NCBI GenBank assembly: GCA_039105265.1
Contig: JAPFFF010000029.1
Span: forward strand, 1,736,001 to 1,800,000
Direction: 5' to 3'
From: Tritrichomonas musculus
Lineage: Eukaryota; Parabasalia; Tritrichomonadida; Tritrichomonadidae
Length of the DNA stretch: 64,000 nt
Position 1 is the stretch's first letter; every line of letters begins with the position of its first letter. Below the pieces are notes generated by a model. It had not been told where the DNA came from. It made no database searches and saw only the letters and a program-made list of their open reading frames with translations. Below are positions 32,205-43,559 of this stretch, piece by piece. The translations under genes were made by a program, and so were the position numbers.

Positions 32205-33653
32205 TTATTCACTCATTTGAGTACTTGAATAAAATTCCATTTTTCTTTTTCTTATAATAATGAAAATAACTATGAATAAAATGACAATGACACCAACACA
32301 GCCCAAAACAATTCCTATTATCATTCCAAAATTTTTATTTTTATTTTGACTTGTAGAACTTGGTTTAGTGCTTTCGCTATCATCAGAACTTGAATCATTA
32401 CCTTCATCATCTGGGAAATCAATGCTATCATATTCTATATCTCCACTTCCTTCTGCATCACTACTAAAATAATCATCAACACTATCATTGCTCTCTTCAA
32501 TTATATCATCATCATCATATTCTGAATCATCTTTTGATTTATATGAATAAATTTGATGTTCCAAAAGCTCAATATTTAAATTCTTTTTATCAAGTTCAAT
32601 TTGATTTTTGTCATAGGTAATATGAAAAATTGGAGCATTATCAATAAATTCTGTATCTCCAGATGAACTTATTGACACTATTTTTGTTTCTTGATAAGTT
32701 GGTAAGTCAAAATCTATTAAATCTTCAATTAACGTCATATTAACAATATATTGTTTATCAAAATCATTCCCTTTGATTGATATATCAATTGATGATGCGG
32801 TAAATATCAACCCAATTTCATCTTTATTATCATATGAAATACTAATCCCTTCAATATAAAGAGTTGTTCCATAAAAATCATTTTCCAGTAAAACTGTCTG
32901 CACATCATCCACATTTTGAAATTCATAATAAACACTGTACTGTTTAACAAAATAGGTGTTTTCGATATTATAAGAATAAGAATTAATATCTTCAATTAAG
33001 TATTCAACATCCAATTTTTCAATAAAACTGCTAGATTGACTAATAAATATGGAATTTCTTAAAAATAAATTTTGGCAATTTATTTCTCCTTCAAAATTGA
33101 CTTTCAGAGAACATATTGTCAAATGTGTAACTTTTGATTTCATATTACCTAATATTGTAATTGTTGCTTCTGGCTCTTCTTTCAATGATATATTATCGGT
33201 TAATTTCAAATAATTATGATATTTTGAATCAAAAATAACTTTTTTAATGTTTTTCACAATGTGATATAAATAATTGTCTTCAAAATTAAATGATGATATA
33301 ATCACTGTCATATGACTTTCTAAATTATTAAAATCAACTAAAGTTGAAATTTTATCTACAAATAAATATAAAATATCTGTTTCTTTTGGAATTTTGGCTA
33401 ACTGCTGATTCAAATTTGATCCTTTAGCAATAAATGCTTTATTAAATGATTTTTTAAATCTATTGCATTCTTTTTTTCTTTCTTCATTTTGGATATTATT
33501 GCATGATGCTTGTATAGTATCAATATGTTTTTGAAAAGAATTGTTAGCATATTCTTCTTTATTCGAATCCATATTGTCACTTGCCATTAAAATAGAAATC
33601 CTTGGATAATTCTTTATACATAGAATTAAAAATGGGAATAGCATCAATGACAT
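32205..33653 (-). CDS. Type I membrane protein, probable surface protein
   Basis: I start at the ATG at 33653 (MSLMLFPFLILCIKNYP), giving 482 residues. A longer form from 33716 would add a poly-Lys stretch that is only the T tract at 33668-33701 read backwards. The N-terminus looks like a signal peptide. The middle ~340 residues are rich in beta-type alternation and N/D/S. An acidic linker (YDDDDIIEESNDSVDDYFSS; EGNDSSSDDSESTKPSSTSQ) comes next. The end is a single transmembrane helix (MIIGIVLGCVGVIVILFIVI) with a short basic cytoplasmic tail (RKRKMEFYSSTQMSE). This layout matches trichomonad surface proteins, but the ectodomain family is not recognised. Confidence 0.65.
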   Translation of the reverse strand: MSLMLFPFLILCIKNYPRISILMASDNMDSNKEEYANNSFQKHIDTIQASCNNIQNEERKKECNRFKKSFNKAFIAKGSNLNQQLAKIPKETDILYLFVDKISTLVDFNNLESHMTVIISSFNFEDNYLYHIVKNIKKVIFDSKYHNYLKLTDNISLKEEPEATITILGNMKSKVTHLTICSLKVNFEGEINCQNLFLRNSIFISQSSSFIEKLDVEYLIEDINSYSYNIENTYFVKQYSVYYEFQNVDDVQTVLLENDFYGTTLYIEGISISYDNKDEIGLIFTASSIDISIKGNDFDKQYIVNMTLIEDLIDFDLPTYQETKIVSISSSGDTEFIDNAPIFHITYDKNQIELDKKNLNIELLEHQIYSYKSKDDSEYDDDDIIEESNDSVDDYFSSDAEGSGDIEYDSIDFPDDEGNDSSSDDSESTKPSSTSQNKNKNFGMIIGIVLGCVGVIVILFIVIFIIIRKRKMEFYSSTQMSE

Positions 33654-34042
33654 ATTTAAAAATGGTTTTGTCACTTTTTTTTTTTTTTTTTTTTTTTTTT
33701 TGAATTTCAATACCATTGAATTTGACTTTATATGGCAGTTTTATTTTATACGGCATTTTAATTATACAACATTTTGCTTTATTGATTGTTTCGAATTATC
33801 ATTCTATCATAAAAAACATGTATATAACATGCTGGAATTCACTTTAATATATTATCTCAATCTTTTTTTTTTTTTTTTACAGTGTATAATATAAATATTT
33901 GATTTATAATTGATAGTTATCCTGAAAATTTATTGCAAAAGTTTAGGAATTTTTGTTATTTTTATATAGTTCATTCAAATATTTAAAATTATGAATTGAT
34001 TTTTAACTTAAATATTTTTAGTATCCATTTCTAAATACAGCT
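33654..34042. other. Intergenic DNA with T tracts
   Basis: T tracts at about 33678-33701 and 33864-33878. No gene. Confidence 0.5.
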
Positions 34043-34199
34043 AGTTGAAATGTCTTGGACCATTATTTGAATTAGATCATTGAAAATAATATAAAAAACA
34101 AATTAAAAATTTCAAAGAATTTATTGTAAATTTCATTAACCTCATACAAAAATTTCAGTTGGTCCAAGACAATTTGAATCGGTCCAAGACATTTCAACT
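34043..34199. mobile_element. Very short MITE with inverted ends
   Basis: About 157 bases. The left end AGTTGAAATGTCTTGGACC and the right end, reversed, AGTTGAAATGTCTTGGACC are identical over 19 bases. The right arm contains the GGTCCAAGACA phrase twice. TA occurs at the left edge and TTA at the right, so the exact target duplication is unclear. No coding capacity. Confidence 0.6.
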
Positions 34200-34430
34200 T
34201 ACTGTAATTTGATTTACATATTTTTTAAAAAATTTTGATTTTCCAAAAATCAAATATTAGTCATTTGTTTGCAATAACAAGTCCAATAATTATTAATAGT
34301 TTTTATTATATTAGATCAAATTTTAATTAAACATCACAATTAAATATAGTTTGATTTAAGTTCAATGCAATTATTTATTACAATATGAATATTTAATATA
34401 TTCACAGAAAAAAAAAAAATTATCTAGGTA

Positions 34431-34534
34431 TCACTTTTTGAGTTTTGTAAAATACTCAAAAAGTTATAAAACAGATAATTAAACATAAATTGAAGTAGCT
34501 TTTTGAAGGCTACGCCTTTCAAAAAGCTACTTCA
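34431..34534. other. Two adjacent hairpins
   Basis: First, ACTTTTTGAG ... CTCAAAAAGT at about 34434-34463 with a 12-base loop. Second, a longer one at 34491-34534: TGAAGTAGCTTTTTGAAGGC, loop TAC, and the near-perfect reverse complement with one extra T. They lie 350-450 bases upstream of the large surface-protein gene. They could be MITE remnants. Confidence 0.5.
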
Positions 34535-34701
34535 TTTATTTTTTAAATAAAAATAAAAATGTCATATATAAAACCGTCATTTTTATTTGAAATATCTCTT
34601 ATAGTTTTTGTTTATGAATTTTGACTATTTAATTATATATTTTAAGTATTTGAACGCAAATAAAATTAGTTAAAAAAGGTTTTTATTTTTATTTTTATTT
34701 T

Positions 34702-34703
<2 letters not shown>

Positions 34704-34745
<42 letters not shown>
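34704..34745. repeat. T tract, about 42 bases
   Basis: Nearly pure T run preceded by three ATTTTT-type units. Confidence 0.8.
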
Positions 34746-34871
34746 CCAAAAATGGTTTTGAAAACTCAAAATTTGTATAGTGAAATTCTTTTTCAGATCA
34801 AATTTTTAATTCAAACTTAGAACGACCATTGAGAATTGAAATAAATTCATCTTATAAATCTATATATCAGT

Positions 34872-34878
34872 TCATTTT
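34872..34878 (+). promoter_or_regulatory. Candidate trichomonad initiator (Inr) of the 1513-residue gene
   Basis: TCATTTT with A(+1) at 34874 lies 11 bases before the ATG at 34885, the expected position and sequence for a trichomonad initiator. Confidence 0.6.
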
Positions 34879-34884
34879 TTTTAG

Positions 34885-37800
34885 ATGTATATTTTTTTCT
34901 CTCTTTTAATTCTGAATTATATCCCAAAAGAATTTCAACAACTTCGAAAAAAAGCAATTCGATCATCTCTATTAAAAGCTTTATCGAATAATATTCCTGA
35001 ACCAATTATATCTCCTTCAAAACCATTTATTACTGATTCTTTCTCAGGAATAGCTCTTCATCCCATTTTTGGAGTCAATGCATTAGAACTTAAAGGCTTT
35101 GCAATTTCAAAAAACATTTCTCACCTCGCTGTTATTGTAGATAGAGATACGGAGTTTGGAAATTTGATATTAAATGACCATTCATTCTTTTTTGGGCATA
35201 AAAATCTTACTGTTTCTTTAACAGAAAAATTTGCAGATGATGGTGAAGTTGCATTATTTAATATTACAATGATAGACCCTTTATCAGCTTTTTATAACTT
35301 CGACTTGAAACTTTCATCATTACAAGGAAAATGCAAAACTCATTTTGGAAAAGAATTAGGCGCTCGTTGTGAAACAACTCTTGATTCCAATTGGGATAAG
35401 AAATATAAAATACCAAAAGAGTCCATTATTGATGAATTTCCAACAGAAATTCAAAATAATGTTAAATTATTTGGAGGTGTCTCCGCTAATTCTTATGCAT
35501 CAGCAGTTTTACAAAAAAGAGGGGCAACAATACAACTTCAAATAGATGGATCTGTTGATGCTTTAATTGGTGCTGGATTCCATATAGATGGAGTAAATTC
35601 TTCAGGTAAAATTCCAATTAATCAAGAATATATAATTGGCGATCCAATTGAAAAAATATTAGGAGAAGGGAAAGTAACAATTTTTAAAGTACCAATATCT
35701 CTTAAAGTTACATTTGTATCGAATATAACTGCAAAAAATATATCGTTTCATATTCCTCCTAATATAAATTATATCGATATAATAAGAACAGTCTCAGTTC
35801 ATTTAAAAAAAGGAATAACAATATCATCAAAACATATTAAAAACACAGATTTTGAGAAAGTGGTAAAAGTAGAAAAAGTTAAAACTGATGCTGTAGAATT
35901 AGGTGATTTTATGGAAGAAGAATCATTGATTGCTAATTTTACTGGCTCTTTTATAGTTAAAATTGGAATAAAAGCTGAATTAATTTTGGCATCAATTACG
36001 AAATTCACAGTAGAACTAGGACCAGAACTAGGATTGGATCTTAATCTCAATGTAAGTACTGAAAAATGCACATTTCCTGCATTATATGGATCATTTGCCC
36101 CATATATGAATGGATATACCGAATTTTCTGGTTCCTTTATTGTTGCAGGAATTAAATTATTCGAGGCAAAAAAGGCTATATATAATACAATATATGCAAA
36201 AGAAGTAGTTAACAGTTGTTTATTTGATGTATCCTCATCATCAGAACTAGATAAAGCATTGCTTGAGAGCCCAATTAGAAAAAGGTCCATTGTTCAAATA
36301 ATAAATCCAATAGTCACAAATGTATCCAATCTTTATGATCCAAATTATCAGCCAATTGGAATCTTTGGGGATCCTCGAGGTAAAAAAGCTTCATTTATAG
36401 GTTTTGCAACACTTTACTTTGGAAAAACTCCAGTTTTAAAAGAAAACGAACATATATTTATTCAAGAACAATCTGATTTCGAAGATATTAAATTAAAAGT
36501 TTTTCCAAATTTGGATGAAAATCAAATTTATTGCGGATATCCATTTGATGTAGCTGTATTTAACACAACAGGCGTTAATTTTATTTTGATAAGAAATGAA
36601 TCACAGCCTATTTTAATGGGAAATCAGTTCAATTACACTAATTATACTGAATACAAAAACTTTCGAAGAAAATTTATGACAAGCGATTCTCAAAGAATTG
36701 GGCTTATATTATATACAAAAGAAGATGGATATTTTTGTGATCCATCTAAATACTATTTTATTGATGAAATTTATGATGAAGAATCAGATTTTGTAACAAA
36801 TTGGTTCAAGATAACAATATCTAAAGTAATACAAACACAAAAATTGAGAAATATTTATGTGAACTTTTTCCTACCTTATGAACCTGAAAATCATGAATTG
36901 TTCATTTATCATTCAATGCAGCTTTTTAATCAAAAGAATAAACTTAATGTTCCAATGGTTTCTGAATATGAGGATGTTTTTTTACTCTTAAAAAAAACAT
37001 TTAAACCTAGATTAAATCAAGTTCTTATGTATTTCAATGTCACTCTTAAGGATGGAACAGTTTTAGGAGCACAAAATATTACATATGAAGATGTAATTTC
37101 TGAATCTTTTAAAAAAAGAGCATCAGACATTGAATTCACTTTTAATTCCAATTCTAATGTTGAAGAAATTGAATATATTCTTCAGTTAGAAGATTCTTAT
37201 ATAAAAGATCTTAAAAAAACACCAAATGTAGAATTGAAGGGAATCGTTACCAAAATTTTTGTAAATGAAAACAATGAAAATATTGAATTCTTTACAGGAC
37301 AACCATTAACCCTTAATTGCCCAATGGAAAATAATGAACTTTATGGAACAATATTCTTTTATTTTAAAGATCCTGGTTATATCATAGAAAAAAATAACAA
37401 GCTTTATGCTTTCATTAAACTTGTTGGTGCTCAGCCACTTTTGAAAGGTTCACGAAATGTCGACGAAAAAGAAGATCTTTATGTAATTAAACTAGAGTTA
37501 AATAAAAATGTTTATTATGATGATCAAAAGAATTTGTTTCTATCATTGCCTTTCAGAAGAAGAACAAAAGTAAATGATGTAGTAAATGCAGTATTATATT
37601 GTATTTATCAATCATATGAAAACAATAATGATGATAGTCCATTTTGTAATGATTTCCCAGGATTTAAACTCATAACTAATCAAAATTATTATGTTGGGTG
37701 CATTCGCACATATACAAATAAAAATGATCTATACATAAATGAATGGGATCATTTTCCTGATGCTTTAAGCAAACATCTCATTACGACAGATTATCCTATT

Positions 37801-39426
37801 GATCCTCCTAAAAATGATGGTCCATTTGTTCGTTTACATTCAATAAAGTATGATTCAAATACTCAAGGCACTTCAAAAATGGTCAAAATTGTTGCTAAGC
37901 AGAAATATTTCAAGTTTCCTGATGAATCTCATACAATGATTATTGAAGATGATACTATTGAAAAATTTAAAAATTATGCACGAGATGTGCCTCTTGAGAT
38001 TTTATGTTCCAGATGCTCAGATATCTATATGAATGAAATATCAAGTAATTCAAAATTATTCCCTGAACAAACAAATTATTTCACCACTTCACTTAAAAAC
38101 ATTACTAGTGGATTTTTATTAGAAGCATTCTGTAAAAAGCAAGAGAACGCCTATTGCATTTTTGAATACGACTTGTCAAATGATGGTGAAACACTGGTAG
38201 AGTTTGTTGAAAGCTCAAATAAAAAATCTATTGCATCTAAGCAGGCTCTTGATGATAAAATAATTCCAGAAAAGTATCCTGGTGTTGAAGAAATATATAA
38301 CGCAACAAAAGATACAACATCCACTGCTAAATATCGTATAAATATTAACTGTAATAGACAAGTTATACCTTCAAGGAAAGGGAAGTTCTACTTAAACAAA
38401 CCCTGGGAAGGTTCTATCAAAAAAATTGCGACTCATCTAGAGAAGAAAGAGATTCTGATTGAAGTCAGAGAAACCATTAAAAATAATTTTATTTTCATAG
38501 AATTGGTAGGCAAAGGATTTAAATATTTTAATTCATCAATTTCTGATGAACAAAGAATTCCTTTCAATCCAAACTTCTTTGCTGAGAGTGAATCAAGATT
38601 CAAAGAACTTCTTTCACAAATTGGCATCCTAATTGATAAAAGAACAAGAGAAGAAATTGTTACTAATAATGAAATTGAAGTAAATGATGATGGATTATTA
38701 GTTGCGAAATATAGCTTTTTCGATGAAAAGAAGCTAAATGAAAGTATAACAAATAATAAAATAGATTTAATCCCAATATCTAAATACAAGTTATCAGATT
38801 ATGTTCCTCCTAAAAATGAAGATCCTGAAGAAAATGATGATGGTGATGATAAAACATCATGTAAAGGGAGTAATAACAATAATTTGAATTTAAATTTACC
38901 TCCTAGATTAGGCCCTTTATCTTTGGGTAATTTTGATATTAATTCAGTTTATGTTGGTGGGTCTAAGGTTACCAATTTCCTTTTAGGATATATTAATGAA
39001 CTTTTTCCATCATTTTATTATTTGCATACTGCTTTGTGGGTAGGTGAATCAGATGCTACAGATGAAACCGAAGGGATCATTTTTGTTTATGGAAAATACA
39101 ATTCTAGTGATCCTATTTATCTTTTTGGAGATGGAGCAAGATCATATGTGATGAAACTTGGCAAATTCAAAAAGACATTCAACGCTTTTAAAGTCCAAAA
39201 AGTCATTCCTCATAGAAACCTTAAACTTTTTGATTTCATTGATAAACTGAAAAAGAGCAGAAAATGGAATGTAAGGAATTATAATATGCTATTCCTTAAT
39301 TGTCAGCATTTTACAGCTGATTGTTTGAATATTCTAGAAGCGAAAAGAATGTCACCAAATGAAATAGAATGGAAACTTTTCCCAAGAAGGATTGTTAAAA
39401 CATTGAAACATAATGAATACGTTTAG
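34885..39426 (+). CDS. Large secreted/surface protein with LRAT/NlpC-like C-terminal domain
   Basis: An intact 1513-residue frame. The ATG is fixed by an initiator 11 bases upstream and is followed by a hydrophobic signal-like stretch (MYIFFSLLILNYI). Most of the protein is a long, beta-rich region without clear repeats, with several likely N-glycosylation sites (for example FNITM, NFTGSF, FNYTNYTEY) and scattered Cys pairs, consistent with export. After an acidic and Asn-rich linker (DPEENDDGDDKTSCKGSNNN, near residues 1312-1332), the last ~180 residues hold YLHTALWVG and, about 90 residues later, LNCQHFTADCLN. A His in HxxxWVG followed by an NCxHF Cys is the arrangement of permuted papain-like LRAT/HRAS-like and some NlpC/P60-type enzymes, which cleave or transfer acyl or peptide bonds. 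I infer a catalytic Cys-His pair; the substrate is unknown. No C-terminal membrane helix is seen. Confidence 0.7.
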   Translation: MYIFFSLLILNYIPKEFQQLRKKAIRSSLLKALSNNIPEPIISPSKPFITDSFSGIALHPIFGVNALELKGFAISKNISHLAVIVDRDTEFGNLILNDHSFFFGHKNLTVSLTEKFADDGEVALFNITMIDPLSAFYNFDLKLSSLQGKCKTHFGKELGARCETTLDSNWDKKYKIPKESIIDEFPTEIQNNVKLFGGVSANSYASAVLQKRGATIQLQIDGSVDALIGAGFHIDGVNSSGKIPINQEYIIGDPIEKILGEGKVTIFKVPISLKVTFVSNITAKNISFHIPPNINYIDIIRTVSVHLKKGITISSKHIKNTDFEKVVKVEKVKTDAVELGDFMEEESLIANFTGSFIVKIGIKAELILASITKFTVELGPELGLDLNLNVSTEKCTFPALYGSFAPYMNGYTEFSGSFIVAGIKLFEAKKAIYNTIYAKEVVNSCLFDVSSSSELDKALLESPIRKRSIVQIINPIVTNVSNLYDPNYQPIGIFGDPRGKKASFIGFATLYFGKTPVLKENEHIFIQEQSDFEDIKLKVFPNLDENQIYCGYPFDVAVFNTTGVNFILIRNESQPILMGNQFNYTNYTEYKNFRRKFMTSDSQRIGLILYTKEDGYFCDPSKYYFIDEIYDEESDFVTNWFKITISKVIQTQKLRNIYVNFFLPYEPENHELFIYHSMQLFNQKNKLNVPMVSEYEDVFLLLKKTFKPRLNQVLMYFNVTLKDGTVLGAQNITYEDVISESFKKRASDIEFTFNSNSNVEEIEYILQLEDSYIKDLKKTPNVELKGIVTKIFVNENNENIEFFTGQPLTLNCPMENNELYGTIFFYFKDPGYIIEKNNKLYAFIKLVGAQPLLKGSRNVDEKEDLYVIKLELNKNVYYDDQKNLFLSLPFRRRTKVNDVVNAVLYCIYQSYENNNDDSPFCNDFPGFKLITNQNYYVGCIRTYTNKNDLYINEWDHFPDALSKHLITTDYPIDPPKNDGPFVRLHSIKYDSNTQGTSKMVKIVAKQKYFKFPDESHTMIIEDDTIEKFKNYARDVPLEILCSRCSDIYMNEISSNSKLFPEQTNYFTTSLKNITSGFLLEAFCKKQENAYCIFEYDLSNDGETLVEFVESSNKKSIASKQALDDKIIPEKYPGVEEIYNATKDTTSTAKYRININCNRQVIPSRKGKFYLNKPWEGSIKKIATHLEKKEILIEVRETIKNNFIFIELVGKGFKYFNSSISDEQRIPFNPNFFAESESRFKELLSQIGILIDKRTREEIVTNNEIEVNDDGLLVAKYSFFDEKKLNESITNNKIDLIPISKYKLSDYVPPKNEDPEENDDGDDKTSCKGSNNNNLNLNLPPRLGPLSLGNFDINSVYVGGSKVTNFLLGYINELFPSFYYLHTALWVGESDATDETEGIIFVYGKYNSSDPIYLFGDGARSYVMKLGKFKKTFNAFKVQKVIPHRNLKLFDFIDKLKKSRKWNVRNYNMLFLNCQHFTADCLNILEAKRMSPNEIEWKLFPRRIVKTLKHNEYV

Positions 39427-39567
39427 ATTGAATTGCTTTAATAAAAAGTCTGGATATATCTTGATTTCAATAATTAAAATTAAAAGGATTTATTTATAAC
39501 ACTTTGATTATGTAGTTTTTTATTTTCTCAAATTTTCTTTTAAAAATTAAACTTAAAATTCTTACTA

Positions 39568-39819
39568 ATGCAACAGCTAAAAATGCTCCTGAAAACCTCA
39601 AAAAACAACTATGTTCATGCTCAAGAAGAAGTTGACCAATTAACCAAAGAAAAAAGTGAATCGAACCAATTACATAAAGAAATGGCTTTAAATGAAGCAA
39701 AGACAGAAGCTTATAGATTAGCTCAAGAAAATTCCGATGTTAATAATTAAGCTGAAAAACTTATCAAAGAAATGGTGGAAGCTGAAGCTAGCCCTAAAAC
39801 TGAACGTAGCAGTTTATAA
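39568..39819 (+). pseudogene. Coiled-coil gene fragment
   Basis: Reads HAQEEVDQLTKEKSESNQLH and KEMALNEAKTEAYRLAQENS, stops, then continues in the same frame with AEKLIKEMVEAEASPKTERS before a second stop. The heptad pattern is clear but the family is not. Probably the remains of a longer coiled-coil gene. Confidence 0.4.
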
Positions 39820-39858
39820 ACTGAAAAAGAATGTACAGATACTAGTTTTTTATTGTGA

Positions 39859-39859
39859 C

Positions 39860-39905
<46 letters not shown>
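39859..39905. repeat. T tract, about 47 bases
   Basis: Pure T run about 40 bases upstream of MITE copy 1. Confidence 0.85.
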
Positions 39906-39909
<4 letters not shown>

Positions 39910-39943
39910 AATTATAAAATATAAAAGTCTGTATTATACAGAA

Positions 39944-40746
39944 CAGGGTTGTGTATCGATCCTCTCCGGTAGCGGTTATTTTCCCGGTAAAATATCGATA
40001 TTACAGGCTCTAACCGCCGGTAACGGTATTTATCGATAAAAAACCGAAGTATCGATACAAAAATGGAAAATTTGTATCGAATGTCAGGTTTTTTGTCGGT
40101 ATTTTTTTTAACAAAAAATGTATCCGATTTATTTAAAGATGACTAAAGAAATTTATAAGGTTCTAATGAATATAGTTAATTCTCTTTAATTACATATTTT
40201 ACAACAAATAATCATCATAATAATTGTATAATCAATGGTTTCTGAAATATCGTAAATTTAATCATCTTTATGTCAATTTCTATTTGTAGATAAATATAAC
40301 ATTCCAGAACTATTGAATTAACTATTAATATGAGAAAGTACATAAAATATATAAATTTTATTGTTTTTAATGATAATAATGATATCAAAAATTTGGATTG
40401 TTTAATGAAAATGAATATGACGAGATTTCTGAAGAAGAAAGACAATAATATACTTTTTATAGGCTGGTAATTATATTTATAATTAAAATATTTATTTTAA
40501 ATTAAATAATCAAATGTTTTAATATTTTTATACATTATTTATTAATAAAATTTATATATTAAAATACCGTATCGATACTGATAAAAAGTATTATAAAGTA
40601 CTTTTTTAATAACCGCTGATACTCTAAAAATACCGAAGCACTTTTGTATCGATACTAAAAAATACCGAGCAAAAAAGTATCGATATTTACCGAATACCGA
40701 TACTTCTTCGGTAACCGGTATTTAGTCGTATCGATAAACAACGCTG
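39944..40746 (+). mobile_element. hAT-like MITE, copy 1
   Basis: 803 bp. Ends CAGGGTTGTGTATCGAT and, reversed, CAGCGTTGTTTATCGAT form terminal inverted repeats. Sub-terminal regions are full of TATCGATA and CCGGTA phrases. The middle carries a short coding-like tail (FGLFNENEYDEISEEERQ then stop, about 40392-40448), possibly left from a transposase. Differs from copy 2 by only a few bases. Confidence 0.85.
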
Positions 40747-40912
40747 TATAAAATACAAAATAATAAATAAATATATTAAAATGAAGAATATAAAGTGAAA
40801 AATAAAAATGAAATTTTTTTCACAAATTTCTTTTTATCGTTTTTATATAAAATAAATAAAGCATTCAAAAAATAAAATAAATTGAAAGAAAGATTCACAA
40901 ATTTATAAAACC
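40747..40912. other. Cargo start: spacer with candidate initiator
   Basis: AT-rich leader of the ankyrin-kinase gene. TCACA at 40895-40899 fits the initiator pattern and lies 16 bases before the ATG at 40913. Confidence 0.4.
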
Positions 40913-42270
40913 ATGAGTGAGCAAGAACTTCTTAAAGCATGTGAAAACGGATATCTTGACAAAGTTCGACAACTTCTTTCTGCCAAAGAAATTGATATCA
41001 ACTGCAAAGACATTTGAATCCAAAATCATTCATAACATTCAAATCTAACATTTTTCATGATATTGAAGAATTGAAATATTTATGGAATTTAACTCGAATA
41101 TTTAATAATACGCCGTTGATTTTAGCTGCACGAGAAGGTCATTCGGAAATTGTTGAAACATTAATCTCACAAGAAAATATTGAAATCAACTGCAAAAACA
41201 TTTGAATCCAAAATCATTCATAACATTCAAATCTAACATTTTTCATTTAATTGAACAATTGAAATATTTATGGAATTTAACTCGAATATTTAATAATACG
41301 CCGTTGATTTGTGCTGCATATAACGGTCATTCGGAAATTGTTGAAGCATTAATCTCACAAGAAAATATTGAAATCAACTGCAAAGACATTTGAATCCAAA
41401 ATCATTCATAACATTCAAATCTAACATTTTTCATTTTATTGAACAATTGAAATATTTATGGAATTTAACTCGAATATTTAATAATACGCCGTTGATTTGG
41501 GCTGCAATTAAAGGTCATTCGGAAATTGTTGAAACATTAATCTCACAAGAAAATATTGAAATCAACTGCAAAAACATTTGAATCCAAAATCATTCATGAC
41601 ATTCAAATCTAACATTTTTCATGATATTGAACAATTGAAATATTTATGGAATTTTGAAATGAAATGATTTATAAGGCAGCCATTGACTACGCCAGAGAAA
41701 AAAATGATGGAGAAATTGTTGAACTTCTAACGAAAGGACCAAATCGACGAATGAAGAACTTAATTGAACGAAATAAGACACTTCATCTCAAAGTTCAAAG
41801 ACTTCTGCGAGCAACGCGTTTGAGTAAGAACGAAGGAATATCTCATCCATCCGAAAATCAGAATGAAGCACGAGAGGCAATCGGTGACCTTCAGGAAGAA
41901 CTGAAGAAGCTGAAGAAATATCTTTCAGCGCTGAACACGAAGACAGAAGAAATCGAAATTGTCGACATCAACGAATTCGAAGAAGTTTCTGTGATTGGTG
42001 AAGGTGGCACATCAAGTGTGAAGGAAGTGATTAAGAGAGAACGATATGCGAAGAAAGAACTGAAAGAACTGAGCCATGAAAAACGTCAGCGATTTCTTGC
42101 AGAATGTGAAACTCTGAGCAAACTTCATCATCCGTGCATCATCGACATCATTGGTGTGAACTTTGGAGACGAAGATCATCCGCCGTCGATCATCCTTTCG
42201 CTTGAACCAAAATTCATTGATCGACATGATCGGCGGATTTGGAAAAATTGGATTGATGGTTTTGACAAGA

Positions 42271-42287
<17 letters not shown>
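40913..42287 (+). pseudogene. Ankyrin-repeat kinase gene, broken and truncated
   Basis: The ATG at 40913 opens MSEQELLKACENGYLDKVRQ and LLSAKEIDINCKDI, an ankyrin head of the kind common in trichomonads, stopped by TGA. Three ankyrin repeats follow (NNTPLILAAREGHSEIVETL; NNTPLICAAYNGHSEIVEAL; NNTPLIWAAIKGHSEIVETL), each within a 188-bp tandem unit that also carries ~89 bases of extra sequence and shifts the frame. From 41664 the frame is open: AAIDYAREKNDGEIVELLTK, a coiled coil (DLQEELKKLKKYLSALNTKT), then a kinase N-lobe with GEGGTSSVKEV, a lysine in YAKKEL, and HPCIIDIIGVNFGDEDHPPS. The kinase stops at SLEP, before the catalytic loop, and is replaced by unrelated codons to a stop at 42285-42287. 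It cannot make a working kinase. Confidence 0.7.
41014..41645 (+). repeat. 188-bp tandem repeat, three full units and part of a fourth
   Basis: Units begin at 41014, 41202, 41390 and 41578 and differ at few positions. Each is one 99-bp ankyrin repeat plus 89 bases that read, in the frame of the following repeat, SFITFKSNIFHxIEELKYLW. Because 188 is not a multiple of three, successive units fall in different frames. Confidence 0.9.
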
Positions 42288-43100
<813 letters not shown>

Positions 43101-43400
43101 TTTTGAAATGTGCTGCCATTTTGGATCATTTCGCACGTGGATCTCTTCTGTCGGTGATGTGAAATGACACCATACTGAATATGGCGGGTACAATGAAGAT
43201 ATCTTCTGTCGGTGATGTGCTGCCTTTAAGTTCAAAAACAATCGGTGTAAAATGACACCATAATAATAATAATAATTTGATTCCTTATAATTATCTTCAT
43301 TATTATCATTTTCGTCATCACCTTGATTACTATCATCATCATCATCACCACCACCACCGTAATACGGTGCAAGACATCCACGTTTCCTATGATTGTATGG
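43101..43400. other. Scrambled spacer before the bacterial segment
   Basis: Contains two copies of CTTCTGTCGGTGATGTG (about 43145 and 43203) and two of AAATGACACCAT (43162 and 43250), then low-complexity ATC/ACC-rich sequence to about 43360. This looks like a rearranged junction. No gene. Confidence 0.5.
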
Positions 43401-43559
43401 CGCCCAGAGGCGGCGCTATGGTGAAAAGGCTTAGATCGTGAGCAGCGAACGGGCGGGCACCACGGTGGGGCGGGGGCTGCGCAACACGCCTTGAATGCGA
43501 TTGATCGTCGGGCGTGCGCATATTCAGACTCCTGTAAGCCACAGACCGTTGGTTGAGAG

